64,000 nucleotides of DNA from Megaustenia siamemsis (GCA_032433765.1 JAVIAB010000024.1:11349821-11413820), one strand, 5' to 3'. Shown: positions 10,255-20,904, counted from the first letter of the stretch. The notes: generated by a model not told the origin, from the letters alone. A program made the numbers and translations.

Positions 10255-10827
10255 ACTAAATGTCTTCCACATGCGATGTCTCCGCAAAATAATGCACATC
10301 AAATGGCAAGACAAAATAACCAACTTAACTGTCCTGCAACGTGCTAAGACCCTAACAATCATGTCGATGCTCAGAAGTCGAAGGCTAAGATGGCTGGGGC
10401 ATGTCCAACGGATGGAAGAAAAACGCATTCCTAGGCAAATACTATATGGTGAGCTAAAACACGGAAAAAGACAAATCGGCAGACCTAAACTACGATATAG
10501 AGATATCTGCAAATCATCTCTGAAAGACTTCTCCATCTGTGAAAACGACTGGCAACATCTGGCAAGTGATCGCACATCATGGAGAGCATGTATAAGGAAC
10601 GGTATAACAACATTTGAGACTGTGCTAAGACAGGACTTAGAAGAGAAGAGACTCATGAAAAAGGATGGTAAACCCTGTGTACCAGCGAGCCTGACCTGTT
10701 CATTATGTGACCGCGTGTGTTTGTCAAACATTGGTAGAATTAGCCACGAGAGAAGCTGTTCGGCAAAAACAATATCTCAAAAAAATACGCAATAGCCTCC
10801 ACTAGACCGTCTGACAAGACGAAAAGG

Positions 10828-10832
<5 letters not shown>
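10255..10832 (+). pseudogene. LINE family C, C-terminal part with Cys/His motif
   Basis: An open frame 10271-10795 starts in the region after the RT palm (MRCLRKIMHIKWQDKITN), continues with RRLRWLGHVQRMEEKRIPRQ and SDRTSWRACIRNGI, and ends with C-x2-C-x12-H-x4-C (CSLC...RISHERSC), the zinc-finger-like end seen in one widespread animal LINE group. The 3' UTR is about 35 bp and runs into (AT)n. A second copy of the same 3' end lies at 11185-11487. The preserved 174-codon frame suggests fairly recent activity, but EN and RT catalytic domains are absent. Confidence 0.85.
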
Positions 10833-10904
<72 letters not shown>

Positions 10905-10929
10905 TCATTCATCATATATATATATATAA
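10833..10929. repeat. (AT)n microsatellite
   Basis: A nearly pure AT dinucleotide tract at the 3' end of the family C copy, plausibly grown from the LINE tail. Confidence 0.95.
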
Positions 10930-10934
10930 GATAT

Positions 10935-11487
10935 ATCATCCCCTCCACCTTCTTTCAGTTCCGAACGTATGGACTACGTCCCTCCTTCGGAAATTCTTGA
11001 AACGCAGTCGAAAAAGGGATCGTGCGACTGGGTAAAGCACTATCTCCATATTCCGTGCCCAGGCAGAGTAGGCAAAATGAAATGAGGAAGAAAGCACCAA
11101 TGTTTAAACTTGGTACATGGGAACGTTAGGACCATGTGCCTGGACTTGTTAAAGCAAACACAATGAAAAAAGGGAAAATTCGAACAACATCATAGGGAGA
11201 GCATATATAAAATTGGTATAACAATCATGGAGAGCATGCATAAGGAATGGTATAGTATCATTTGAGACTGTGCTGCTAAGGCAAAACATAGAAGAGAAAA
11301 GACTCATAAAAAAGGATGGAAAGCCCTGTGGATTAGTGAGCCTGACTTGCTCATTCTATAACCGTATGTTTTTGTCAAACATTGGTATAATTAACAACAA
11401 GAGAAGCTGCTCGACAAAAACAAAAACCTCAAAAAATACACAATAGCCTCCACTAGACTGTTAAACAAAACGAAAAAGGCCATATAT
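10935..11487 (+). pseudogene. LINE family C copy with internal deletion
   Basis: The left part, near 11105-11160, encodes FKLGTW and then, one base shifted, NVRTMCLDLLKQ. This is the start of the apurinic endonuclease domain of LINEs. It jumps directly (near 11190) to the 3' end that matches 10590-10832: SWRAC region, LIKKDG, C..SFYN and the same CAATAGCCTCCACTAGAC 3' UTR. Everything from mid-EN to the end of RT is missing. The 5' stretch 10935-11100 may be its 5' UTR. Confidence 0.75.
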
Positions 11488-11495
11488 ATATAATA

Positions 11496-11531
<36 letters not shown>
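11488..11531. repeat. (AT)n microsatellite
   Basis: AT tract at the 3' terminus of the second family C copy, mirroring 10833-10929. Confidence 0.9.
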
Positions 11532-11532
<1 letters not shown>

Positions 11533-11559
11533 TTCACATGCCTAATACGTTTAAAATAG

Positions 11560-11655
11560 ACCTACAAGAACACTGAAATAGACTCAACATAACAGGCACA
11601 CAATGCAGCATGAACATTAACATCAACAAAACAGAAGTTATGAATATATCACAAA
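11560..11655 (+). pseudogene. Small LINE RT fragment
   Basis: The plus-strand reading gives a short stretch with MNINI.KTEVMNISQKRN, like the segment after the YADD motif in LINE RTs (compare MRIKVNKTDAMNI at 37530). It is too short for further classification. Confidence 0.5.
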
Positions 11656-11659
11656 AGAG

Positions 11660-11978
11660 AAACAGAATATGAACATACCTATAGCAGGCAAGCATTCTAT
11701 GTCAGGTCGGGTAACTTTACCTGCTACTGTATGCAGTAAACAGTACAACCTGTGGTTGCCCTGCTGCCTTGCAGGTAAGCTCGGGAGAGTAAAAGGCTCA
11801 GGAAGGGTACCCTGAAGTAAAACAACCCCACTGCCTTGTGGGTGAGACTTTGTAGTCAAAGGCTAGTGGAGTCAACCGTAAACAAACCGACGGAAGGCAA
11901 CAGAAAACAACAGTCGTAATTTCTTTGTACAATCATGAAGCCTTAACAATAGAAAGTAAAGCACCAAGAAATAATCAC
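11660..11978. other. Unidentified repeat-like spacer
   Basis: Contains CTGCTGCCTTGCAGGTAAGC and CACTGCCTTGTGGGTGAGAC, two imperfect copies of a CTGCCTTG.[AG]GGT motif about 70 bp apart. It lies just upstream of the family B LINE fragment and could be part of an older element. Confidence 0.35.
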
Positions 11979-13002
11979 AATTTTAGAAGGTATAAACGTA
12001 TACAGCAAAGATCTAAGAATAATAAAGAACATGTACTGGCAACAAACAGCGGCCATAAGAACTGGAAACCAAATGGGAATGTTTCAACAAATAAAACAGG
12101 ATGTTAGACAACGGTGTGTGCTGTCACCAGATTTGTTTAATATTTATAGGGAGATTATTTTAAGATCCATAAGGGGCATGCCTGGAATAACAATCGGAGG
12201 TCATAATATAAATAATCTTAGGTATGCTGATGATACAGTCTTAATCGCTAAGAGTGAAAATGAGTTACAAGAAATGTTGGATATTATAGTGAAAGAAAGC
12301 AAAAATTAAGGATTTAGCTTTAATAGCAAAAATACAGAAATAATGGTAACAACAAAGAAAAAGACATCACCTCAGTGCAAAATAAAGACAAGTGGAACAA
12401 TATTAAAACAGGTAAATGAATTTAAATATTTGGGAACTTTGTTAACCACAGACGGAAGATGTACAGAAGAGGTGAGATGCAGAATGGCTCAGGCAAAAGC
12501 AGCTTTTAAAAAAATGAGGAAGATACTATGCAATCCATTGTTGACAATAGAAACAAGAAAAAGAGTTCTTAAATGTTACGTAGAAACAGTCTTAACATAT
12601 GGATGCGAATCATGGACAATAGGACAAAAGACAAGAAAATCACTGGGGTCTGTAGAAATGTGGATTACAGAAGAATGTTGAGAATACCATGGACAGCTAA
12701 GAAGAGTAATGAAAATGTTCTGAAAGAGGTCAAAGCAAAAAGAGAGCTAATTTCCAATATTAGGAAGAAACAATTATCATTTGTTTGGCCATGTAATAAG
12801 AAAACAATTAGAATATATTGTAACAACTGGAAAAATTTAGGGACGAAGAAATAGAGGGAAGCATGGAGAAAAAATACCAGACAGCTTAAGAGATTGGCTT
12901 GGCAGAAGGTCAACAACAGAAATGATAAATAACTGTCGAGATCGAAAGTTGTGGAGAGACATGATCACCTACGCCAGCAGGCCCGGTACTTGATGATGAT
13001 GA
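11979..13002 (+). pseudogene. RTE-type LINE family B, longest RT fragment
   Basis: Residues in order: KDLRIIKNMYWQQTAAIRTG, then motif B with VRQRCVLSPDLFNIY (expected Gly replaced by Arg), then motif C LRYADDTVLIA with both catalytic Asp codons, then KTEIMVTTKKK, FKYLGTLL, YGCESWTIGQ, RIPWTAKKSNENVLKEVKAK and a CTACGCCAGCAGGCCCGGTA end with TGATGATG tail. The open pieces are 12031-12309, 12343-12681 and 12573-12854. They are broken by a TAA after KESKN and by a frameshift near 12660. It is 5'-truncated just after motif A. The clade call (RTE/BovB-like) rests on motif pattern and tail type. Confidence 0.9.
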
Positions 13003-13167
13003 TGATGATGATATAAAAGCCATGCTGATTGTTTATTTTTCCTTTGCTACATTAAATCATATGTGTATATCTTTATTGTTACTAAACTTCGTTTCTGTAC
13101 CTAAAAGTAACTGACTAAAAAGTAAACTTTAGAATCAGACTTTACCCGTCCTTAATGATCGTCATCA

Positions 13168-13428
13168 TTACCGGGCCTGCTGGCGTAGGTGATCATGTCT
13201 CTCCCCAGTTTCCGATCTCGACAGCTATTAATTAATCATTTAGGATTGATGACCTTCTGCCAAGCCATTCTCTTAAGCTGTCTGGTATTTTTATCTCTTT
13301 GCTTTCCTCTATCTCTTCGTCCCTCAATTTTCCCAGTTGTTACAATATATTCTAATTGTTCTCTTCTTATTACATGGCCAAACAAATGATGATTTTTTTC
13401 TTCCTAATATTGGAAATTAATTATATGA
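13168..13428 (-). pseudogene. RTE-type LINE family B 3' fragment
   Basis: Reverse complement of the family B 3' end: on the plus strand CCGGGCCTGCTGGCGTAGGT through TACATGGCCAAACAAATGAT to GGAAATTA. A SINE is inserted at its 5' edge, with the LINE edge included in that SINE's TSD. Confidence 0.85.
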
Positions 13429-13677
13429 AGAAGTGCCCCCGTCACGCCAAGTGGCTTATAGGGAATATGGTGTTAGTGACCTTAAATTTTACAGACCTTC
13501 GGCACGTGATTTGTGGGGTAATGTGGTCGGTATTACGCCCGTGCCGCTTTACTTTCCCAGAAAAAAATCCGGTACCCATTAAAGGCTGGGTGAACCTGGA
13601 AGCCGTCAGTTGGGATCGAACCCTACCTCTTGTCCTTTGTAATCCAGTTCACTCACCACTGAGATATCGCGGCTCCC
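13429..13677 (-). repeat. SINE family D, full-length, 15-bp TSD
   Basis: Flanked by perfect AAATTAATTATATGA at 13414-13428 and 13678-13692. On the minus strand it starts GGGAGCCGCGATATCTCAGTG, with B box GGGATCGAAC in reverse (GTTCGATCCC). The body includes GGGTACCGGATTTTTTTCTG and the 3' hairpin ACGCCA...TGGCGTGACGGG. About 249 bp. Strong evidence of a true retroposition event. Confidence 0.95.
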
Positions 13678-13717
13678 AAATTAATTATATGATCATATCT
13701 AAACGAGAAACTGAGTT

Positions 13718-13848
13718 GGCGTATAAGAGGACATATCAAGAAACACAGAACTGGAGTCGTCAGTCGCTGGACACTGCGGGACTTGCTGAGGACGGGATCT
13801 GAACACATATGGATATGTTCGGAGAGCAATGATGATGGCCCGTAAATG
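13718..13848 (+). pseudogene. LINE family E 3' end
   Basis: One frame encodes NTELESSVAG-like residues corresponding to QHRTGVVSRWTLRDLL in better copies (50.3 kb). The nucleotide core ACACAGAACTGGAGTCGTCA and TGATGATGGCCCGTAAAT matches 23895-24000. It is only the extreme C-terminal part. Confidence 0.65.
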
Positions 13849-14214
13849 TCTTAATCTACCATGAGGTCACGCCAACGGTACATGGTCAATGGGTAAAGGG
13901 AGCTACGAGTGTCAAATCTTTCAGAACCACTCCCCTAGTGAGTTCGATCACTGCCGCTTTTAATCTCTTATTGATCATTGTATGTCTTTCTCTTGTCTTG
14001 GTGGAACGTTTCAACGGGCTGTTGATCAACCACGTGATCACATATCAATAGACATCATCTTATACAACTGACATTATCGGCGTAGTCAACACTACCAACA
14101 ATAATTGTCGTTGTTAAAAACTACATATTATTATTATGTTTCCAGTTCATATGTTATCTCATCAAACTGATCTTATACTTTACACGCAACTGAATTTGTG
14201 ATCTACAACGGTAA
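13849..14214. other. No recognised feature
   Basis: Mixed sequence between the family E remnant and the 12-bp array. I see no gene and no repeat with another copy here. Confidence 0.4.
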
Positions 14215-16377
14215 ACAAGCGACATAATAAACGATGAAATAAGTGGTGGAACAAGCGAAGAAATAAGTGGTGGAACAAACGATAAAACAACCGATGAAAT
14301 AAGCGCTGAAACAAGCGATGAAACAAGTGGTGGAACAAGCGACAATGTAAACGATGAAATAAGTGGGGGAACAAGCGACGAAATAAGTGATGGAACAAAC
14401 GATAAAACAACCGATGAAATAAACGCTGAAACAAGCGATGAAACAAGTGGTGGAACAAGCGACGATGTAAACGATGAAATAAGTGGGGGAACAAGCGACG
14501 AAATAAGTGATGGAACAAACGATAAAACAACCGATGAAATAAACGCTGAAACAAGCGATGAAACAAATGGTGGAACAAGCGATGAAACAAGTGGTGGAAC
14601 AAGCGATGAAACAAGTGGTGGAACAAGCGATGAAACAAGTGGTGGAACAAGCGACGATGTAAACGATGAAATAAGTGGTGGAACAAGCGATGAAACAAGT
14701 GGTGGAACAAGCGATGAAACAAGTGGTGGAACAAGCGATGAAACAAGTGGTGGAACAAGCGATGAAACAAGTGGTGGAACAAGTAACGATGTAAACGATG
14801 AAATAAGTGGTGGAACAAGCGATGAAACAAGTGGTGGAACAAGCGATGAAACAAGTGGTGGAACAAGCGATGAAACAAGTGGTGGAACAAGTGGTGGAAC
14901 AAGCGACGATGTAAACGATGAAATAAGTGGTGGAACAAGCGATGAAACAAGTGGTGGAACAAACGACGATGTAAACGATGAAATAAGTGGTGGAACAAGC
15001 GATGAAACAAGTGGTGGAACAAGCGACGATGTAAACGATGAAATAAGTGGTGGAACAAGCGATGAAACAAGTGGTGGAACAAGCGACGATGTAAACGATG
15101 AAATAAGTGGTGGAACAAGCGACGATGTAAACGATGAAATAAGTGGTGGAACAAGCGACGATGTAAACGATGAAATAAGTGGTGGAACAAGCGACGATGT
15201 AAACGATGAAATAAGTGGTGGAACAAGCGACGATGTAAGCGATGAAATAAGTGGTGGAACAAGCGATGAAATAAGTGGTGGAACAAGCGATGAAATAAGT
15301 GGTGGAACAAGCGATGAAACAAGTGGTGGAACAAGCGATGAAACAAGTGGTGGAACAAGCGACGATGTAAACGATGAAATAAGTGGTGGAACAAGCGATG
15401 AAACAAGTGGTGGAACAAGCGATGAAACAAGTGGTGGAACAAGCGACGATGTAAACGATGAAATAAGTGGTGGAACAAGCGACGATGTAAACAATGAAAT
15501 AAGTGGTGGAACAAGCGATGAAATAAGTGGTGGAACAAGCGATGAAATAAGTGGTGGAACAAGCGATGAAACAAGTGGTGCAACAAGCGACGATGTAAAC
15601 GATGAAATAAGTGGTGGAACAAGCGATGAAACAAGTGATGGAACAAACGATAAAACAACCGATGAAATAAACGCTGAAACAAGCGATGAAACAAGTGGTG
15701 GAACAAGCGATGAAACAACCGATGAAATAAGTGGTGGAACAAGCGATGAAACAAGTGATGGAACAAACGATAAAACAACCGATGAAATAAACGCTGAAAC
15801 AAGCGATGAAACAAGTGGTGGAACAAGCGATGAAACAACCGATGAAATAAGCGCTGAAACATGCGATGAAACAAGTGGTGGAACAAGCGACGAAACAACC
15901 GATGAAATAGGCGCTGAAACAAGCGATGAAACAAGTGGTGGAACAAGCGATGAAACAAGTGATGGAACAAACGATAATAACAACCGATGAAACAAGCGAT
16001 GAAACAAGTGGTGGAACAAGCGACGAAAAAAGTAATGAAACAAGCGATGAAACAAATTATAAAACAATTGTTGGAGCAAGCGACGAAATAAACGATGAAA
16101 TAAATGGTGGAATAAGCGATGAAACAAGTGATGGAACAAGCGATGAAATAACCGATGAAATAAGCACTGAAACAAGCGATGAAACAAACGATGAAACAAG
16201 CGATGAAACAAGTGATAGAACAAGCGATGAAACAAGCGATGAAACAAGCGATAGAACAAGCGATAGAACAAGCGATGAAACAAGCGATGAAACAAACGAT
16301 GAAACAAGCGATGGAATAAGCTATGAAACGAGCGATGAAACAAGTGATGGAACAAGCGATGAAACAAACGATGAATC
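14215..16377. repeat. 12-bp based minisatellite array, about 2.2 kb
   Basis: The building blocks are GATGAAACAAGT, GGTGGAACAAGC, GACGATGTAAAC and GATGAAATAAGT. They combine into dominant 24- and 36-bp units, with several longer blocks repeated (for example the stretches starting 14343 and 14463). The divisible-by-three period leaves frames of 747 and 596 codons on the minus strand and 183 on the plus strand. I treat these as artefacts. A separated remnant of the same array lies at 17346-17505. Confidence 0.95.
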
Positions 16378-17345
16378 ACCATCATCATCATCATCAAGTA
16401 CCGGGCCTACTGACGTAGGTGATCATGTCTATCCACAACTTTCGATCTCGACAGTTCTTTATCATTTCTGTTGTTGACCTTCTCCCAAGCCATTCTCTTA
16501 AGCTGTCTGGTATCTTTTCTCTTTGCTTCCCTCTATCTCTTCGTCCCTCAATTTTTCCATTTGTTACAATATATTCCAGTTGTTCTCTTCTCATTACATG
16601 GCCAAAAAGTAATGATTGTTTCTTCCTAATATTGGAAATTAGCTCTCTTTTTGTTTTGACCTCTCTCAGAACATCTTCATTACTCTTCTTAGCTGTCCAT
16701 GATATTCTCAACATTCTTCTGTAAAACCACATTTCTACAGACTCTAGTGATTTTCTTGTCTGTTGTCCTATTGTCCATGATTCACATCCATATGTTAAAA
16801 TGGGCTCTACATAACATTTAAGAACTCTTTTTCTTGTTTCTATTGTCAAAAATGGATGGCATAATATCTTCTCCTTTTTTTGGAAAACTGCTTTTGCCAT
16901 AGTCATTCTGCATCTCACCTCTTTTGAACATCTTCCGTCTGAGGTTAACAAAGTTCCCAAATATTTAAATTCATTTACCTGTTTTAATATTGTTCCACTT
17001 GTCTTTATTCTGCACTGAGGTGATGTCTTTTTCTGTTGTTACCATTACTTCTGTCTTTTTGCTATTAAGGCTGAGTCCTTTATCTTTGATTTCCTTCACT
17101 ATAATGTCCAACATTTCTTGTAACTCATTTTCACTCTTAGCGATTAAGACTGTATCATCAGCATACCTTAGATTATTTATATTATGACCTCCAATTGTTC
17201 AGCGGTCATAAGAACTGGAAACCAATTGAGAATGTTTCAACAAATAAAACAGGGTGTTAGACAAGGTTATGTGCTGTCACCAGATTTGTTTAATATTTAT
17301 AGTGAGATAATTTTAAGATCCATAAGGGGCATGCCTGGAATAACA
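16378..17345 (-). mobile_element. RTE-type LINE family B insertion with inverted 5' end
   Basis: 16378-17199 is the minus-strand 3' part. The frame at 16394-16960 has FKYLG-type start MGTLLTSDGRC, CESWTIGQQTRKSLESVEMW, RISWTAKKSNEDVL, LLFGHVMRREQLEYIV and a clean TGATGATGATGATGG tail. 17200-17345 is the immediately upstream LINE segment in the opposite orientation (ATAAGAACTGGAAACCAATT through VRQGYVLSPDLFNIY to CATGCCTGGAATAACAA). The two parts join within about 5 bases of being contiguous in the parent. This is the signature of twin priming. The element sits inside the 12-bp array. Confidence 0.92.
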
Positions 17346-17505
17346 AACGATGAAACAAACGATAAAACAAGCTATAAAACAAACAATGAGAAAAGCGATG
17401 AAACGAGCTATGAAACAAGCAATTAAGCAAACAATTAAAAACAAGCGATAATACAAGCGATGAAACAAGCAGTGAAACAAGGAATGAAACAAACGATTAA
17501 GGAAA
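17346..17505. repeat. Right-hand remnant of the 12-bp array
   Basis: GATGAAACAAAC, GATAAAACAAGC and related degenerate 12-mers continue beyond the LINE insertion, so the LINE landed within an existing array. Confidence 0.85.
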
Positions 17506-17646
17506 TGTCTAGACCTTACATTAACATCACTTCCACATTATATAACTCACTTGCTTCAATCGATCTACGAATTCGCTAAACTAGAAAATATATAAGAATT
17601 TAGTTTACAACAAAAAATGAATTTAACAACAAGAAGAACCTGATTG

Positions 17647-17972
17647 TCTTTATCTCAACTTGTCTTTATCTCAACTTGTCTTTATCTCAACTTGTCTTTA
17701 TCTCAACTTGTCTTTATCTCAACTTGTCTTTATCTCAACTTGTCTTTATCTCAACTTGTCTTTATCTCAACTTGTCTTTATCTCAACTTGTCTTTATCAT
17801 TTACTCTCATTATCTCAACTTGTCTTTATCTCAACTTGTCTTTATCTCAACTTGACTTTATCTCAACTTGTCTTTATCTCAACTTGTCTTTATCTCAACT
17901 TGTCTTTATCTCAACTTGTCTTTATCTCAACTTGTCTTTATCTCAACTTGTCTTTATCATTTACTCTCATTA
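17647..17972. repeat. 16-bp minisatellite
   Basis: The unit is TCTTTATCTCAACTTG, about 20 copies, very homogeneous. A variant segment ATCATTTACTCTCATTAT appears twice (near 17795 and 17955), suggesting duplication of a block of about 150 bp. Confidence 0.95.
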
Positions 17973-18254
17973 TCTCAATCTCCACGTTTATAGCAAGTAT
18001 GTCAGGATCGACAATATCACTGCTATCAAATTGTTTTGAAATACAGAACGATTGATGCAGGGATGCAATATTTTACCTTGCCTGTTAAACTTCTCTGCTG
18101 AGAACATTGTGAGAAATGTCAGTAACGTTGAGAAATGTGTGAAATTCGACACTTTTACAATAAATGGCAAGATATTTCAAGCACTTGGAAACGCTGATGA
18201 CACAGTCAAGATACTCAGATCTTACCAAAGGGATTAAGAGAGATAATTAATTGC

Positions 18255-18530
18255 GTTAAAAAACACAGTGAAGAGCAGTAAACATAAGGCAGAAACAATC
18301 AGTATTTTTCGAGCATATCATGAGAAGAGGAAAGTTGGAGTACTTGGTTACAACTGGCAAAATAGAGAGGGGAAAGAGATCGCGGATGACAAAGAGAGAA
18401 AATACTGAATACCTTTGTGTCATGGCATGGAAAACAGTCAACGACAGAACTGATACGATGCACGGTAGATAGAAGTTTGTGGAAGGACATGATAGCCTAC
18501 GAAACCGGTATGGCACATGATGATGATGAA
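18255..18530 (+). pseudogene. Family B' LINE 3' end
   Basis: The nucleotide sequence follows the B' copy at 8950-9200: ATCATGAGAAGAGGAAAGTT, GGTTACAACTGGCAAAATAG, GATACGATGCACGGTAGATA and a GGCACATGATGATGATG tail. The frame is broken. Confidence 0.8.
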
Positions 18531-18654
18531 GAGCAGAACTTTACCTAAATATACAGTACAATGATAAAGTGCATTGGTAAAGCAAATAGCTGATCCAAAT
18601 CAGCATCATTAGGAAAGGCATTTTAATAATTTTAATTTCTGTGAAATGAATATC

Positions 18655-19312
18655 TGGAATCTGTAATAACTATCAATATAGACTTCCAGAAGAAAATCAA
18701 AAGAAGATTAGCAAAAGAAACATTGCTGCTTGCTTGCGTTCGCCCGATGACTTAAGGAGTGTACCTCGTATCATCCGCCCTTAAAAGGACATTAAGTAGG
18801 CGTGTCTGCGTTGTGTTATGGTTTACAGTATAACTGTGATATTTGCGCCTTGCGGCCCAACACATCCGACTTCAGCATGAAAGAAACATTAAAAGCCACG
18901 AAAAACAAAAGACGCAATACCAGCGGGGCAGTAAAATTAAAATTGATGAAGGCTTGTATCTTAACGGTTGAGAATCGTGGATGATATCGGAAAAAACAGA
19001 AACAAATTGATTCATTCGAAACAAAATGCTACAGAAAAATCCTTCAGATGCTGTGGATAATGAAAGAACCAAATGAAGACATACTAAAAGATTTAAATAT
19101 TGGAAAGAATTAGGTCATAAACACAATTCTACAGGGGAAATTAAAATACTGTGGTCACGTCAGAAGTTAATACATGGAAAGCGTGGCTACAGGTAGAAGA
19201 GACAGGGACAGACCGGAGAAGGCGGTTTCAAAATATCAAAAAGACTTAGAACATTTCAACAGAAGTGGGTGAACTTGGTATAGACAGAGATCCTTCTAGA
19301 TGGGCAATGATG
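18655..19312 (+). pseudogene. LINE RT C-terminal region interrupted by element J
   Basis: The part left of the insertion encodes LESVITINIDFQKKIKRRLA. The part right of it continues in frame with KATKNKRRNTSGAVKLKLMK. Then, after a shift, QKQIDSFETKCYRKILQMLW, EPNEDILKDLNIGKN and KLKYCGHVRS follow. These correspond to YLGS..T..G....EIKRRIA and later RTE-like LINE segments. Stops and at least one frameshift are present. Skipping 18725-18890 (J plus one TSD copy) rejoins the frame. Confidence 0.8.
18725..18879 (+). repeat. Short interspersed element family J, copy 2, with 11-bp TSD
   Basis: Flanked by AAAGAAACATT at 18714-18724 and 18880-18890. It starts GCTGCTTGCTTGCGTTCGCC and ends CGACTTCAGCATG, 155 bp. 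The boundaries define family J. An 11-bp TSD suits LINE-mediated retroposition better than most cut-and-paste transposons. Confidence 0.85.
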
Positions 19313-19368
19313 TAACATGATGGCAATGATGTAACATGATGGGCAATGATGTAACATGATGGCAATGA
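19300..19368. repeat. Short tandem repeat at LINE 3' end
   Basis: Alternating 20- and 19-bp units (GATGGGCAATGATGTAACAT and the same lacking one G) occur about four times. They begin in what would be the last codons of the LINE at 18655-19312. Confidence 0.8.
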
Positions 19369-19446
19369 TGCGTGTAACTTTCTGCGTAGGTCATGTTACT
19401 TGATGATCACTATACGATGCTGTCGCGCTTGGAGCAGTTGGCAACA

Positions 19447-20900
19447 CATTAGACAGACCAATATCAGACAGACCAACTTTAGACAGACCAATATTAGACA
19501 GACCAACATTAAACAGAACATCATTAGACAGATCAAAATTAGACAAACCAACATTAGACAGACCAAAATTAGACAGACCAGTAGAAGATATACCAACATT
19601 AGACAAACCAACATTAGACAGACCAAAATTAGACAGACCACTAGAAGATATACCAACATTAGACAAACCAACATTAGACAGACCAAAATTAGACAGACCA
19701 CTAGAAGATATACCAACATTAGACAAACCAACATTAGACAGACCAAAATTAGACAGACCACTAGAAGATATACCAACATTAGACAAACCAACATTAGACA
19801 GATCAAAATTAGATAAACCAACATTAGACATGTCAAAATTAGACAGACCAACATTAGACAGACCCACATTAGACAGACCACTAGAAGGCATACCAACATT
19901 AGACAGACCCACATTAGACAGACCACTAGAAGGCATACCAACATTAGACAGACCCACATTAGACAGACCACTAGAAGGCATACCAACATTAGACAAACCA
20001 ACATTAGACAGACCAGTAGAAGATATACCAACATTAGACAAACCAACATTAGACAGACCAAAATTAGACAGACCACTAGAAGATATACCAACATTAGACA
20101 AACCAACATTAGACAGACCAAAATTAGACAGACCACTAGAAGATATACCAACATTAGACAAACCAACATTAGACAGATCAAAATTAGATAAACCAACATT
20201 AGACATGTCAAAATTAGACAGACCAACATTAGACAGACCCACATTAGACAGACCACTAGAAGGCATACCAACATTAGACAGACCCACATTAGACAGACCA
20301 CTAGAAGGCATACCAACATTAGACAGACCCACATTAGACAGACCACTAGAAGGCATACCAACATTAGACAAACCAACATTAGACAGACCAAAATTAGACA
20401 GACCAGTAGAAGATATACCAACATTAGACAAACCAACATTAGACAGACCAAAATTAGACAGACCACTAGAAGATATACCAACATTAGACAAACCAACATT
20501 AGACAGACCAAAATTAGACAGACCAGTAGAAGATATACCAACATTAGACAAACCAACATTAGACAGACCAAAATTAGACAGACCACTAGAAGATATACCA
20601 ACATTAGACAAACCAACATTAGACAGATCAAAATTAGATAAACCAACATTAGACATGTCAAAATTAGACAGACCAACATTAGACAGACCCACATTAGACA
20701 GACCACTAGAAGGCATACCAACATTAGACAGACCCACATTAGACAGACCACTAGAAGGCATACCAACATTAGACAGACCCACATTAGACAGACCACTAGA
20801 AGGCATACCAACATTAGACAGACCCACATTAGACAGACCACTAGAAGACATACCAACATTAGACATACCAACATTAGACAGACCAACATTAGACAAACAA
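19447..20900. repeat. 15-bp minisatellite with higher-order structure
   Basis: Monomers such as ACCAACATTAGACAG, ACCAAAATTAGACAG, ACCACTAGAAGATAT and ACCCACATTAGACAG are arranged in 60-bp and 45-bp supra-units. A distinctive block containing ATTAGACATGTCAAAATTAG occurs near 19825, 20200 and 20650, spaced 375 and 450 bp (25 and 30 monomers). Long open frames (minus 501 and 550 codons, plus 371 codons) follow from the 15-bp period. Confidence 0.97.
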
Positions 20901-20904
20901 TATG

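Noticed and set aside
10189..10731. 180-codon minus-strand frame
   Set aside because: Antisense of the recognisable family C LINE frame, and has no motif of its own.
14154..16397. Minus-strand frame of 747 codons as a protein gene
   Set aside because: It is wholly inside a 12-bp array, is low complexity, and overlaps a 596-codon frame in another phase. Periods divisible by three keep frames open automatically.
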